Shown piece after piece: positions 18,231 through 27,330 of a stretch of 64,000 nucleotides of DNA. This stretch comes from an uncultured bacterium (lineage in GTDB: Bacteria > Myxococcota_A > Bradymonadia > UBA7976 > VGTA01), in NCBI GenBank assembly GCA_943788935.1, contig CALSSE010000004.1:52515-116514 (forward strand), written 5' to 3'. The translations under genes were made by a program, and so were the position numbers. Position 1 is the stretch's first letter. Each line of letters starts with the position of its first letter. The notes under the pieces are model-generated. The model was not told the origin of the DNA. It saw only the letters and a program-made list of their open reading frames with translations, and did no database searches.

Positions 18231-18689
18231 TCAAGCCTGCTCAGCAGAATTTTTTGCCTGACCACCAGCCTGTGCGATTGCTTCAGCTGCTTTCGCGCTG
18301 AATTTATCTGCATAGACAACAAGAGCAGTTTTCAGCTCGCCATCACCCAATACCTTAAGGAGGCTTGGGCCTTTTTTGATCATGCCACGCTCCCGAAGAT
18401 AGTTAATATCTATCTCGGTGTTGGCGTCGATCTCGGCGAGTTGACCGATGTTAATGATCGCGTATTCTACGCGATTGCGGCTGACGAACCCACGTTTGGG
18501 GAGACGCCGGTGGAGGGGCATTTGCCCACCCTCGAAACCACGCTTAGGCTTACCCATGCCCTGACGTGCCTTCTGACCTTTGTGGCCGACACCTGCAGTC
18601 TTACCAAGACCAGATGACTCACCACGACCGACTCGCTTTTTCTTTCTGATTGATCCCTCTTGGGGACGCAATTGACTTAGCTCACTCAT
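18231..18689 (-). CDS. rplO: Large-subunit ribosomal protein L15 (uL15)
   Basis: 152 aa from ATG 18689; the open frame extends ten codons into the end of rpmD but family members begin near [31 protein letters not shown] and the [18 protein letters not shown] segment are typical. The C-terminus carries a short Ala-rich tail ([18 protein letters not shown]). Confidence 0.97.
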   Translation of the reverse strand: MSELSQLRPQEGSIRKKKRVGRGESSGLGKTAGVGHKGQKARQGMGKPKRGFEGGQMPLHRRLPKRGFVSRNRVEYAIINIGQLAEIDANTEIDINYLRERGMIKKGPSLLKVLGDGELKTALVVYADKFSAKAAEAIAQAGGQAKNSAEQA

Positions 18690-18694
18690 CGCCT

Positions 18695-18880
18695 TTATCC
18701 GTTCTCGACTACCGACCACTCAATCAAGTGGTTGACCTTATTGATCATACCACGGATCGCAGGGGTGTCGTTTAATATGCGCTCTTGATTGATCTTGGTA
18801 AGGCCCAAGCCGCGCAGTGTATCTCGTTGACGCTGTGAGCGACCAATGCCGCTCTTGCGTTGTATTACCTTGATCTTCAT
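18695..18880 (-). CDS. rpmD: Large-subunit ribosomal protein L30 (uL30)
   Basis: 61 aa, normal length. [20 protein letters not shown] and [28 protein letters not shown] mark L30. It sits in its standard place between rpsE and rplO, with 17 bp and 5 bp gaps. Confidence 0.97.
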   Translation of the reverse strand: MKIKVIQRKSGIGRSQRQRDTLRGLGLTKINQERILNDTPAIRGMINKVNHLIEWSVVENG

Positions 18881-18897
18881 CAGGTTCTCCTAAGTGA

Positions 18898-19407
18898 TTA
18901 CGGGATGCTGTATCCCATCTCCTCGACTGATTTGCCACGTACAGCGGACATCTCATCGGGAGATACGAGGTTCTTAAGGCCGTCAACGGTCGCATAAACA
19001 ACGTTATGGGCGTTGTTACTACCGATGCATTTGGTCAGGACGTTGCTCACACCCGCCGCTTCAAGGATCGCGCGAACTGCGCCACCAGCGATAACGCCAG
19101 TACCTTGACTCGCAGGACGGAGGAGGACATTACCCGCTCCGTGGATCCCTTGAATAGTGTGGGGGATAGTACCGTTTTGTAGCGGCACGGTGAACATTGA
19201 GGCTTTAGCGCGCTCATTGCCCTTACGGATCGCCTCAGGGACCTCGTTCGCTTTACCGAGTCCGACGCCTACGCGACCATTTTGGTCACCGACGACGACG
19301 AGCGCGCTGAAGCTGAAACGACGACCACCCTTAACAACCTTAGCGACGCGATTAATCGCGACGATCTTGTCGACCAAATCGGTCTCTTCATTTTTTTGGT
19401 ACGCCAA
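18898..19407 (-). CDS. rpsE: Small-subunit ribosomal protein S5 (uS5)
   Basis: 169 aa. [41 protein letters not shown] and the C-terminal [19 protein letters not shown] are diagnostic. It helps decoding fidelity and forms part of the mRNA entry channel. A 126-bp spacer, longer than usual, separates it from rplR; it can form weak hairpins only. Confidence 0.98.
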   Translation of the reverse strand: MAYQKNEETDLVDKIVAINRVAKVVKGGRRFSFSALVVVGDQNGRVGVGLGKANEVPEAIRKGNERAKASMFTVPLQNGTIPHTIQGIHGAGNVLLRPASQGTGVIAGGAVRAILEAAGVSNVLTKCIGSNNAHNVVYATVDGLKNLVSPDEMSAVRGKSVEEMGYSIP

Positions 19408-19533
19408 TGTTACTCTCCGTTTGGGGTTAGGTGGCCACTCTCCCTCATGAGGTCACGAGGTGGTGAGAGCGTGGCTTGTAACCCAAGAGGGGTTCTCTGT
19501 CAATACTATTGAATGGATTCGGTGAGGGAAGGC

Positions 19534-19902
19534 TTAGAAAGCCAAGCCACCCTCGCGAGCTGCCTCAGCGACTGCTTTGACTCGCCCGTGGTAGATGAAG
19601 CCGTTACGATCGAAGACCACAGTAGTGATCTCTTTAGCGATGGTCTTCTGTGCGATCAGCTTACCGACAAGCTGTGCTCTCTCGATCTTCTCTTTACCAG
19701 CGAGGTCCTCACGGATCTCAGGGCTCTGAGTAGAGGCTGAGACGAGAGTCTCGCCAGTGGTGTCGTCGATAACCTGCGCGTAAATGTGCTTGCTCGAGCG
19801 AAAAACGCTGAGACGAGGACGAGCGCCGGTGCCGTTAACACGCTTACGAATAGAGTACTTGCGACGTATGCGGGTAGCGTTTCTTTTTCTATCTGCTGCC
19901 AT
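19534..19902 (-). CDS. rplR: Large-subunit ribosomal protein L18 (uL18)
   Basis: 122 aa. [26 protein letters not shown], the [19 protein letters not shown] segment and [26 protein letters not shown] are typical. It binds 5S rRNA in the central protuberance. Confidence 0.98.
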   Translation of the reverse strand: MAADRKRNATRIRRKYSIRKRVNGTGARPRLSVFRSSKHIYAQVIDDTTGETLVSASTQSPEIREDLAGKEKIERAQLVGKLIAQKTIAKEITTVVFDRNGFIYHGRVKAVAEAAREGGLAF

Positions 19903-19929
19903 GATTCTCTCCTATATTCCTCGGGTGGA

Positions 19930-20469
19930 TCAACGTCCGCCAGACTTACCATCTTTACGACGGATGACTTCGTCGACGTACTTCACGCCCTTCCCTTTAT
20001 AAGGCTCAGGGGGACGGAAAGAACGAATCTTAGCAGCGGAGCTGCCAACAGCTTGCTTATCAGCGCCAGAGACGGTGAGCTTGGTTTTGCCATTAAGAGT
20101 GATCGACACTCCCTCTGGAATCTCATAATAAATGGGATGACTGTAACCAAGGTTGAAGACAACGTAGTTGCCTTTAGTCTCGACGGTATAACCTACACCA
20201 TTAATCTCAATACCGCGTGAGAATCCGGTGGATACACCGGTGACTAGGTTAGAGACGAGGGTACGTGCGAGACCATGCATAGCGCGAGCCTTCTGCTCAT
20301 CACTTGCGCGGTTCACAATAATGTTACCCTCTTCTTGAATAACGCTTACGAGGGGGGGCAGTGGATAACTCAGGCTCCCTTTGGGACCCTTAGCGCTCAC
20401 TGTGTCCTCGGATAGCTCTACGGTGACCCCTTTGGGGACGACGATCTGGAGCTTACCAATACGTGACAT
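19930..20469 (-). CDS. rplF: Large-subunit ribosomal protein L6 (uL6)
   Basis: 179 aa. MSRIGKLQIVVPKGVTVEL, the first-repeat GPKGSLSYPLP, the NLVTGVSTGFSRGIEINGVGY core and RPPEPYKGKGVKYVDE near the C-terminus. It is near the sarcin-ricin loop, at the factor-binding site. Confidence 0.98.
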   Translation of the reverse strand: MSRIGKLQIVVPKGVTVELSEDTVSAKGPKGSLSYPLPPLVSVIQEEGNIIVNRASDEQKARAMHGLARTLVSNLVTGVSTGFSRGIEINGVGYTVETKGNYVVFNLGYSHPIYYEIPEGVSITLNGKTKLTVSGADKQAVGSSAAKIRSFRPPEPYKGKGVKYVDEVIRRKDGKSGGR

Positions 20470-20505
20470 ATGGATTTTCCTTACTGAGATATTCTTAAAG
20501 AACGC

Positions 20506-20907
20506 TTACCAGATAGAGCAGACATGCTCTCCACCAATGCCGGTTTGACCAGCTTGAACGTCGGTCATCACACCTTGAGAGGTAGAGATGATAGCGACGC
20601 CGAGGCCATTGCGGACACGGGGGAGGTTACCTGACTTTACATAAGTACGGCGACCAGGACGTGAGATACGCTGGAGCTGAGTGATCGCAGGCTTACGGCT
20701 GCTCTCATCGTACTTAAGGTAGACGCAGATCATGCCTTGCTTATCGTCGTTTACGAACTTGAAGTTCTTTATAAACCCCTCCTCTTTGAGGAGGTAAACG
20801 ATACGCAGCTTCATGTTAGAAGCAGGTATGTGAACGGTATCTTTACTCATAGCGAGAGCGTTGCGCACACGCGTTAAAAGATCGGAGATAGGGTCAGTCA
20901 TTCCCAT
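20506..20907 (-). CDS. rpsH: Small-subunit ribosomal protein S8 (uS8)
   Basis: 133 aa. [20 protein letters not shown] and the C-terminal [18 protein letters not shown] are typical. Two in-frame ATGs (20907, 20901) are possible; GAGGAAA fits 20907. S8 is the translational repressor of the spc unit in E. coli. rpsN, which normally lies between rplE and this gene, is absent; the 83-bp gap cannot hold it. Confidence 0.97.
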   Translation of the reverse strand: MGMTDPISDLLTRVRNALAMSKDTVHIPASNMKLRIVYLLKEEGFIKNFKFVNDDKQGMICVYLKYDESSRKPAITQLQRISRPGRRTYVKSGNLPRVRNGLGVAIISTSQGVMTDVQAGQTGIGGEHVCSIW

Positions 20908-20990
20908 GATTGATTTCCTCTATTATATGTAGGGACGGGGTACACTACTCAGGAGAGTAATGCCGTCGTCTCAAGTAGCGGCGTCTACGT

Positions 20991-21545
20991 TTAACGCTTG
21001 CTAGATTTACGGAAAGGCATGCCGATGTGAGAGAGCAATGAACGAGCCTCTTCGTCGGTATTGGCGGTGGTTACGATGGAGATATTAAGCCCCTTGATCT
21101 TATTGATCTTATCGTAATCAATCTCTTGGAAGATGATGTGCTCTTGGATACCCATTGAGAAGTTTCCACGACCATCAAAGCCTTTAGGGTTGATCCCTCG
21201 GAAGTCTCGAACGCGAGGGAGCGAAATGCTGATCAAGCGATCAAGGAACTCCCACATACGGTCGCGACGAAGCGTCACGGAGGTGCCGATAGGCATCCCT
21301 TCGCGGAGCTTAAAGGTCGCTATGGAACGTTTGGCACGAGTAACGACAGCATGTTGACCCGCGATCATAGTCAGCTCAGCTTGAGCATCTTCAATAATCT
21401 TGGGGTTTTGAGTCGCCTCACCAAGGCCCATATTAAGGACGACTTTCGTAACCTTTGGGACCTGGTGATTGTTAGAGTAGCCAAACTCTGTCTTTAGAGC
21501 AGTACTGATCTCTTCTTGATATTTTGTCTTGAGACGGGGTGTCAT
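20991..21545 (-). CDS. rplE: Large-subunit ribosomal protein L5 (uL5)
   Basis: 184 aa. [46 protein letters not shown] and a C-terminal [17 protein letters not shown]. It binds 5S rRNA and contacts P-site tRNA. Its start overlaps the rplX stop by 4 bp (ATGA), which indicates translational coupling. Confidence 0.98.
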   Translation of the reverse strand: MTPRLKTKYQEEISTALKTEFGYSNNHQVPKVTKVVLNMGLGEATQNPKIIEDAQAELTMIAGQHAVVTRAKRSIATFKLREGMPIGTSVTLRRDRMWEFLDRLISISLPRVRDFRGINPKGFDGRGNFSMGIQEHIIFQEIDYDKINKIKGLNISIVTTANTDEEARSLLSHIGMPFRKSSKR

Positions 21546-21946
21546 GCGCTCTCACCTCTCTGTGGCTCAGGGACTCGGGTGAGCTCGCCACCCTGTTTGA
21601 GGAAAACACGTACCTTTGCGATACGACTCGGCGCTTCCGAGAAGGTTGCGACAGCGTCGGCCTTGCTCGTATACAATGCTTCATCTTGCCCAATAAATCG
21701 ATGTCCAACGCGGTAACCGCGTCCGTCTTCCTCTGAGTAGAGGCGGACGTTTGAGACATGAATCGGAGCTGATTTAGTGATGCGGCCACCCTCATTCATC
21801 TGCGAGGGCTTTTGGTTGCGTACCACTTGGTTCACACCGTCAACGTAAACGCGTTGGCGCTCACGGTCGACGCGGATGACACGGCCGGTCTTGGTTTTGT
21901 CTCTGCCGGCGATGACCTCTACGAGGTCTCCAGTCTTGATGTCCAT
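21542..21946 (-). CDS. rplX: Large-subunit ribosomal protein L24 (uL24)
   Basis: 134 aa, about 30 longer than E. coli. The KOW region reads [21 protein letters not shown], followed by [20 protein letters not shown]-terminal extension ([26 protein letters not shown]) is added. It is an early assembly protein near the exit tunnel. A structured spacer of 243 bp separates it from rplN upstream. Confidence 0.96.
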   Translation of the reverse strand: MDIKTGDLVEVIAGRDKTKTGRVIRVDRERQRVYVDGVNQVVRNQKPSQMNEGGRITKSAPIHVSNVRLYSEEDGRGYRVGHRFIGQDEALYTSKADAVATFSEAPSRIAKVRVFLKQGGELTRVPEPQRGESA

Positions 21947-22189
21947 GGTTTGTGTCCTATCAGTTTATTCAAAGAAAGTTACACCGAGTGGTGCACCTCT
22001 CGTGGTCCGCTCATGCGGACTGAATCTGTCTTTCGCACTAAGATTGACCAATCGGTTTGGCGAATCCGAACCGCTTGATATAACTCTGAGGCTTCACTTG
22101 CAAGTGAAAACTTCAGTTATCTTCACTCTCCTGCAAAAAGATAGGGATCTCTTTGCAGGGAGTAAAGTGTTCGTCGACTCTCTCGAGTC
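21947..22189 (-). promoter_or_regulatory. Structured rplN-rplX spacer, candidate cis-regulatory RNA
   Basis: 243 bp without an ORF inside an otherwise tight operon. Hairpins seen: GTCCGC-TCAT-GCGGAC, CGGTTTGG-N5-CCGAACCG (one G-U), the palindrome TTCACTTGCAAGTGAA flanked by ATAACT and AGTTAT, and CTCCTGCAAA with TTTGCAGGGAG. The last is nearest rplN. Their number and the conserved operon setting suggest an autoregulatory target for a ribosomal protein, or a processing site. This is inference. Confidence 0.5.
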
Positions 22190-22558
22190 TTAGAGCACCT
22201 CGCGGGCGAGGGAGACGATCTTCATAAAGCCTGCGCCGCGGAGCTCACGAGCGACGGGGCCAAAGACGCGTGTGCCTACCGGCTCATTAGCGTCATTAAT
22301 GAGGACCGCTGAGTTTACATCAAACTTGATGTAAGACCCATCTTTACGACGGATCTCTTTGCGAGTTCGAACGACAACTGCGCGACGCACAGAGCCTTTC
22401 TTAACGCGAGAGTTAGGGCTCGCTTCACGCACACTCACTACGATAACGTCTCCGACTGAGGCGTACTTTCGCTTAGAGCCCCCAAGAACCTTGATGCACA
22501 TGAGCTTCTTGGCGCCTGAGTTATCGGCGGCGGACATTGTGGATTGAGTTTGAATCAT
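22190..22558 (-). CDS. rplN: Large-subunit ribosomal protein L14 (uL14)
   Basis: 122 aa. [20 protein letters not shown] and the C-terminal [13 protein letters not shown]...[11 protein letters not shown] match uL14. It contacts 16S rRNA at an intersubunit bridge. Standard position after rpsQ. Confidence 0.98.
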   Translation of the reverse strand: MIQTQSTMSAADNSGAKKLMCIKVLGGSKRKYASVGDVIVVSVREASPNSRVKKGSVRRAVVVRTRKEIRRKDGSYIKFDVNSAVLINDANEPVGTRVFGPVARELRGAGFMKIVSLAREVL

Positions 22559-22582
22559 GATTCACCTCTGCTTTGAGCAGCC

Positions 22583-22867
22583 TTAGAGCACAGGAGCGCG
22601 CTCGATGATGTTCTTGAGGCGCCAGCGCTTATCGCGGCTTAGCGGACGACATTCTTCGATGAGTACGGTGTCTCCACGACGCGCATTATTAGTCTCATCA
22701 TGAGTCTTATACTTTACGCGTTTACGGACGTACTTCTTATAGACAGGGTGCATAACCTTCTCATCGATCTGGACCACAATGGTTTTCTCCATGCGATCAC
22801 TGACTACGATCCCTTGACGGTTTTTGCGCTGTCTGTATTGTGTTTCGGTTTGGGTAGCTTCGCTCAT
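22583..22867 (-). CDS. rpsQ: Small-subunit ribosomal protein S17 (uS17)
   Basis: 94 aa. RQGIVVSDRMEKTIVVQIDEKV, HPVYKKYVRKRVKYKTHDE and EECRPLSRDKRWRLKNII are diagnostic. An early 16S-binding protein. 8 bp after rpmC. Confidence 0.98.
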   Translation of the reverse strand: MSEATQTETQYRQRKNRQGIVVSDRMEKTIVVQIDEKVMHPVYKKYVRKRVKYKTHDETNNARRGDTVLIEECRPLSRDKRWRLKNIIERAPVL

Positions 22868-22875
22868 GTTGAACC

Positions 22876-23088
22876 TCAGGCTTCCTTCGCCACGAGCTGA
22901 CGCTCGCGCAGGATGGTCTCAATACGGGCGATGTCTCGACGGTTCACGCGGAGCGCGGCGCTGTCTTGAAGCTGCCCAGTGTAGTGCTGGAAACGAAGAT
23001 CGAATGCCTGACGTCGGCGCTCTTGGTTGAGCGTCTCGAGCTCTTCCGTCTTCATCTCTCTTAAGTCTTTTGTGATAAGCGGCTTCAT
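22876..23088 (-). CDS. rpmC: Large-subunit ribosomal protein L29 (uL29)
   Basis: 70 aa, two-helix protein near the exit tunnel. LREMKTEELETLNQERRRQAF and the NRRDIARIETILRERQL helix fit. It starts 1 bp after the rplP stop. Confidence 0.97.
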   Translation of the reverse strand: MKPLITKDLREMKTEELETLNQERRRQAFDLRFQHYTGQLQDSAALRVNRRDIARIETILRERQLVAKEA

Positions 23089-23089
23089 A

Positions 23090-23500
23090 TTACTGTCCTC
23101 GCTTTAGGAAGCGGGTCTGAAAAGGGAGCTTGTGGGCAGCGAGGCGGAAGGCCTCACGAGCCACATCCTCAGACACACCCTCCATCTCATAGAGAACGCG
23201 TCCGCGGCTGACAGGACAAGCCCATAGCTCTACAGGACCTTTACCCTTACCCATACGGGTCTCAGCAGGGCGCTTGGTGATTGGCTTGTCAGGGAAAACA
23301 CGAATCCAGATTTTTCCTTGACGCTTAGTGTAACGGGTCATCGCGATACGAGCTGCCTCGATTTGTCGCGCTGTGAGTAACCCACTGCTGGTCGCTTGGA
23401 GTCCGAAATCACCGAAGTTGATATCAGTCCCCCCCTTGGCTACGCCACGGATGCGACCCTTGTGTTGCTTACGAAATTTGGTCTTTTTTGGAGATAACAT
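23090..23500 (-). CDS. rplP: Large-subunit ribosomal protein L16 (uL16)
   Basis: 136 aa. [45 protein letters not shown] and [17 protein letters not shown] are typical. It binds near the A-site tRNA elbow and the peptidyl-transferase centre. Confidence 0.98.
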   Translation of the reverse strand: MLSPKKTKFRKQHKGRIRGVAKGGTDINFGDFGLQATSSGLLTARQIEAARIAMTRYTKRQGKIWIRVFPDKPITKRPAETRMGKGKGPVELWACPVSRGRVLYEMEGVSEDVAREAFRLAAHKLPFQTRFLKRGQ

Positions 23501-23509
23501 GTGTCAACC

Positions 23510-24181
23510 TCAGCGTACTGTCTTGCCTTTGGAGGTGTCGAGCACCTCGCCTTTGAAGATCCAGCACTTAATCCCGATCACCCCATAGGTGGTGTGAGCG
23601 AGAGCAGTGCCGTAGTCAATGTCAGCGCGGAGCGTGTGAAGTGGCACACGTCCGTCGAGATACCACTCATAGCGTCCCATCTCAGCGCCACCAAGGCGGC
23701 CAGATGCAGAGACGCGAATTCCCTTTGCGCCAGCTTTCATGCAGTTTTGCATGGTTCGCTTAAGCGCTCGGCGGAATGCGACGCGGTTCTCGAGCTGCAA
23801 CGCGACACTCTCAGCGACGAGAGTCGCATCGAGGTCAACTTTACGAACTTCCTCGATACTGAGGAAAACTTCGCTGTTGGACAGCTTGCTGAGCTGATTC
23901 TTAAGCTCACGGTGTGATTTACCGTCAGCGCCAATGATTTGGCCGGGGCGAGGACTAAAAATCGTCACCTTTACCATATCGGACTTACCGACGCTCTCAC
24001 TACGCAGACGCTCGATCTCTACGCGAGAGATACCGGTCTTATAGAGCTTCTTTTTAATGTAGTTACGGATCTTGATATCCTCGTGGAGCCAAGTCGCGTA
24101 CTTCTTCTCTTCAAACCACTTGGAGCTCCAGGTACGGATGATGCCAAGTCGAAAACCAATCGGGTGTGTTTTCTGGCCCAT
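23510..24181 (-). CDS. rpsC: Small-subunit ribosomal protein S3 (uS3)
   Basis: 223 aa. [18 protein letters not shown], the KH domain with [14 protein letters not shown], and [33 protein letters not shown] in the C-terminal domain. It lines the mRNA entry channel and has helicase activity. It begins 10 bp after rplV. Confidence 0.98.
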   Translation of the reverse strand: MGQKTHPIGFRLGIIRTWSSKWFEEKKYATWLHEDIKIRNYIKKKLYKTGISRVEIERLRSESVGKSDMVKVTIFSPRPGQIIGADGKSHRELKNQLSKLSNSEVFLSIEEVRKVDLDATLVAESVALQLENRVAFRRALKRTMQNCMKAGAKGIRVSASGRLGGAEMGRYEWYLDGRVPLHTLRADIDYGTALAHTTYGVIGIKCWIFKGEVLDTSKGKTVR

Positions 24182-24191
24182 TTTGTCCTCC

Positions 24192-24524
24192 TTAACCCTT
24201 CACACCGAGCACACAGGTGACGTGGCTCGTGCGTTTGTTGATGCGAGTAGCGCGACCCATCGCACGGGGTCGAAAACGCTTGAGGGTTGGACCCTCGTTG
24301 ACGTAAATCTCTTTGACGTAGAGCTTGTCTGCGTCAAGAGTGTCATCACTGTTCTCAGCGTTAGCCTTAGCGCTAGCGATCAGCTTGCTGATCGGCTCGC
24401 TGGCAGCGCGACGAGTGACTGCGAGCGCGAAGATCGCGTCCTCAACATCTTTGCCGCGGACGATGTCAGCGACTAGACGAGTCTTTCGAGCTGAGATACG
24501 TAGGAAACGAAGTGTAGCTTTCAT
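24192..24524 (-). CDS. rplV: Large-subunit ribosomal protein L22 (uL22)
   Basis: 110 aa. [21 protein letters not shown] and [26 protein letters not shown], the long beta-hairpin that lines the exit tunnel. Start and rpsS stop share one base (24524). Confidence 0.98.
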   Translation of the reverse strand: MKATLRFLRISARKTRLVADIVRGKDVEDAIFALAVTRRAASEPISKLIASAKANAENSDDTLDADKLYVKEIYVNEGPTLKRFRPRAMGRATRINKRTSHVTCVLGVKG

Positions 24525-24802
24525 TACTTCTTCTTTCCTTTCTTATCGGCGATGTGGCTGCGGAAGTTGCGAGTAGGCGCGAACTCACCGAGCTTGTGGC
24601 CGATCATATCTACAGAGACTGAGATAGTGATAAACTTTTTGCCATTATGTATGGCGAAGTGCATGCCTACAAAGTCAGGCATAATCATGGTGCTTCTAGA
24701 CCAAGTCTTGATGACGATATGTCCGCCGTCAGCCTTAGCCTTCTGCACCTTCTTCCAAAGTGATGGGTCTACAAATGGACCCTTACGAAGTGAACGTGGC
24801 AT
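24524..24802 (-). CDS. rpsS: Small-subunit ribosomal protein S19 (uS19)
   Basis: 92 aa. [42 protein letters not shown] and [15 protein letters not shown] are diagnostic. Located in the 30S head, it contacts S13. Confidence 0.98.
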   Translation of the reverse strand: MPRSLRKGPFVDPSLWKKVQKAKADGGHIVIKTWSRSTMIMPDFVGMHFAIHNGKKFITISVSVDMIGHKLGEFAPTRNFRSHIADKKGKKK

Positions 24803-24818
24803 CAGTCAGTTTCCTCTA

Positions 24819-25646
24819 CTACTTGCTGTTACGACGACGAACAATAAATCGATCAGATCGCTTATTCTTACGAGTCTTTTTACCCTTGGTTGGAACACCC
24901 CATGGAGTCACAGGGTGACGACCTCCAGAAGTGCGACCCTCACCACCACCATGTGGGTGGTCGACAGGGTTCATCGCTACACCTCGGACCTTAGGACGGT
25001 TACCGAGCCAACGGCTACGACCGGCTTTACCGATCTTGATATTACCATGCTCAGAGTTACCGACTTGACCGATGGTCGCTCGGCAATTCAAGTGAACCAT
25101 TCGGACCTCACCAGAAGGTAGACGGAGCTGACTCCAGTCACCATCTTTAGCGAGGAGCTGTGCGGCTACACCTGCAGCGCGGCACATTTTAGCGCCAGCA
25201 CCGATCTTAAGCTCTACGGCGTGAACGAGTGTACCGAGTGGGATGTTGCGGAGCGGGAGGCTATTCCCTGGTCTTACATCAGCGTTACGTGCGCTGACGA
25301 GTGTTTGACCGACCTCAACACCTTGGGGAGCGAGTATATAACGACGCTCACCATCGGCATAGGTTAACAGCGCAATACGGGCGCTGCGGTTTGGATCATA
25401 CTCGATGGTGCTGACCTTTGCGGGGATGCCGTACTTGTCACGACGGAAATCGATAACGCGGTAGCGGCGCTTGTGTCCACCGCCACGGCGACGCATAGTG
25501 ATCCGACCGTAAACGTTACGACCAGCCTTTTTGCGAAGCGCGCGGGTAAGTGATTTGAGTGGGCCTGCCGCGGTTACTTCAGCGAAATCGCTGCTGCTCA
25601 TTCCACGACGACCCGGGGAGGTCGGCTTAAACTTCTTTACACCCAT
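24819..25646 (-). CDS. rplB: Large-subunit ribosomal protein L2 (uL2)
   Basis: 275 aa, normal length. [20 protein letters not shown] at the N-terminus, [21 protein letters not shown], and [16 protein letters not shown] with the conserved His near the peptidyl-transferase centre. Standard position between rplW and rpsS. Confidence 0.98.
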   Translation of the reverse strand: MGVKKFKPTSPGRRGMSSSDFAEVTAAGPLKSLTRALRKKAGRNVYGRITMRRRGGGHKRRYRVIDFRRDKYGIPAKVSTIEYDPNRSARIALLTYADGERRYILAPQGVEVGQTLVSARNADVRPGNSLPLRNIPLGTLVHAVELKIGAGAKMCRAAGVAAQLLAKDGDWSQLRLPSGEVRMVHLNCRATIGQVGNSEHGNIKIGKAGRSRWLGNRPKVRGVAMNPVDHPHGGGEGRTSGGRHPVTPWGVPTKGKKTRKNKRSDRFIVRRRNSK

Positions 25647-25649
25647 GAC

Positions 25650-25982
25650 TTACTCCTCTCCCTCTTGCTCGAAGTCATCGAACTGGTCCATGAGGTCGAG
25701 CGCTTCAATCGTCTCTCCTTCATTGAGAGTGACGACAGCCTTTTTCCAATTGGGACGCTTGCCACTGAATCGACCAATGCGTCTGGTTTTGCCGCGAACG
25801 ATAAGGGTGTTTACAGATGAAACACTCGCCTCAAGTAAGTGCTCTACGGCTTTACGGATCTCGATCTTATTAGCGTTCATGTCGACCTCAAAGGTGACTT
25901 GATTGAGCGCTTCACGGAGAGAGATAGTCTTCTCGCTGATGATCGGACGGCGGATAATGTTGAATATGCTTTTATTACTCAT
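25650..25982 (-). CDS. rplW: Large-subunit ribosomal protein L23 (uL23)
   Basis: 110 aa. IIRRPIISEKTISLREAL and the KIEIRKAVEHLLEASVSSVNTL segment are typical; a short acidic C-terminal tail (DLMDQFDDFEQEGEE) is added. It sits at the tunnel exit and docks SRP and trigger factor. 2 bp after rplD. Confidence 0.97.
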   Translation of the reverse strand: MSNKSIFNIIRRPIISEKTISLREALNQVTFEVDMNANKIEIRKAVEHLLEASVSSVNTLIVRGKTRRIGRFSGKRPNWKKAVVTLNEGETIEALDLMDQFDDFEQEGEE

Positions 25983-25984
25983 GA

Positions 25985-26653
25985 TTAACCGAGGACCTCC
26001 TGGAGGTGATTAACCTCAGGCTCGCGGATGATGAGGAAGCGGTGGTTCAACACGTCAAAAAGGTTGAGACCTTCGACCGCGAGGTAGTTCACGCGGGGTA
26101 GATTCTGAACGGAGCGCTTGAGATTCAAGAGCTGCTCATCAGACTCTGCGCGTGGGCCAAGGATAAGAGCATGACCGCTCTCACTACGGCGCTTGCTCTG
26201 GCTGGGGTCAGCGACAAGACTATTAAAGATCGCCGCAGCGTTCTTAGTCTTGACCTCGCTCATGCCTAGATCACGTACCACGAGCAAACGACCTTCTTGA
26301 GCGCGCTTGCTGAGTGCACAACGAAGCGCCGCGCGGCGGAGCTTCTTGTTTATGCTATAGGCATAACTGCGTGGTTTTGGACCGTGAACGATACCACCAC
26401 CTACGTGGTTAGGAGCGCGGCGTGAACCTTGACGAGCACGGCCGGTCCCCTTTTGGCGATATGGCTTGGCGCCACCACCGGAGACTTCGCTACGACCTTT
26501 AGTATTAGCAGTCCCGGCGCGACGTCGCGCGAGCTGCCATTTAACGACCTCGTAAAAGAGGTATTCTTTGACCTCAGTATTAAAGATCGCGTCATTGACT
26601 TCGATCTCACCTACTTCGGCGCCTTCTAGATTGACAACTTTAAGCTGTGCCAT
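25985..26653 (-). CDS. rplD: Large-subunit ribosomal protein L4 (uL4)
   Basis: 222 aa. The loop that enters the exit tunnel is clear: [28 protein letters not shown]. In E. coli L4 also represses the S10 operon. Only 24 bp separate it from rpsJ, so rplC, normally between the two, is missing from this locus. Confidence 0.97.
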   Translation of the reverse strand: MAQLKVVNLEGAEVGEIEVNDAIFNTEVKEYLFYEVVKWQLARRRAGTANTKGRSEVSGGGAKPYRQKGTGRARQGSRRAPNHVGGGIVHGPKPRSYAYSINKKLRRAALRCALSKRAQEGRLLVVRDLGMSEVKTKNAAAIFNSLVADPSQSKRRSESGHALILGPRAESDEQLLNLKRSVQNLPRVNYLAVEGLNLFDVLNHRFLIIREPEVNHLQEVLG

Positions 26654-26677
26654 TTTTATATTCCTCCTAAACCTATC

Positions 26678-26992
26678 TCAGCTCTTAAGCTTAACGCTCA
26701 CCCCGGAGGAGAGCTCAAGCTTAGTGAGGGCGTCGATAGTCTCTCGAGTGGGCTCGAGGATGTGGAGGAGTCGCTTGTGAGTTCGAATCTCGAACTGCTC
26801 ACGGCTCTTCTTGTTGACGTGTGGACCGCGGAGTACCGTATAACGGCTAATACTCGTTGGTAAGGGTATCGGGCCAGCGACCTTAGCGCCCGTCTTCTGG
26901 ACGAGCCCAACGATGTCTGCTGTAGAGACATCGAGGAGCTTATGATCGTAAGCCTTCAAACGGATACGAATCTTGTTGTTCTGAGGTGACAT
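26678..26992 (-). CDS. rpsJ: Small-subunit ribosomal protein S10 (uS10)
   Basis: 104 aa from ATG 26992, with AAGGAG upstream; the frame is open 15 codons further without homology. [48 protein letters not shown] are typical. S10 (NusE) also bridges NusG to the ribosome and joins NusB in antitermination, which matters here because NusG is unusual. Confidence 0.98.
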   Translation of the reverse strand: MSPQNNKIRIRLKAYDHKLLDVSTADIVGLVQKTGAKVAGPIPLPTSISRYTVLRGPHVNKKSREQFEIRTHKRLLHILEPTRETIDALTKLELSSGVSVKLKS

Positions 26993-27039
26993 AGGTGTCG
27001 TCTCCTTCATTGTAGTTCTGAACGCGATATGCGCCACCG

Positions 27040-27160
27040 TTGGCGCAAAACACGGCTCCCTCTCGCTATGGATCTCAACGAAAGGCGCCCTTCTATATAG
27101 CGTTTTCTGCTCAAGGTCAATACTCTAGAGGTAAATTCTCAACATTTATTGCATGTTGAG
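27040..27160 (-). promoter_or_regulatory. Promoter and leader of the S10 unit; two palindromic hairpins
   Basis: On the minus strand, TTGACC (27120-27115) is followed after 17 bp by TATAGA (27097-27092), or after 15 bp by TATATA. The transcript leader would contain the hairpin TGCGCCA-N4-TGGCGCA ~60 nt before rpsJ. Upstream of the -35, CTCAACAT-N7-ATGTTGAG (27138-27160) is an 8-bp inverted repeat. It could end the fusA transcript (weak U-tract) or act as an operator. The rest of 26993-27330 holds no ORF. Confidence 0.5.
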
Positions 27161-27330
27161 GGTGAATGACTGAACAGTTTGACCATAAACGATTGAAGAG
27201 TGAGAGGCTTTAGAAAGGAAGGTAAGAGAGTTTTCCTGCTGACTTCATCGCGCCACTTCGCTGACCCCTTTGAAGCTGGCCGGTCGGCGAGGAACATTAA
27301 TTACCCCTATCAATGAGGATTTAAAGCAAC

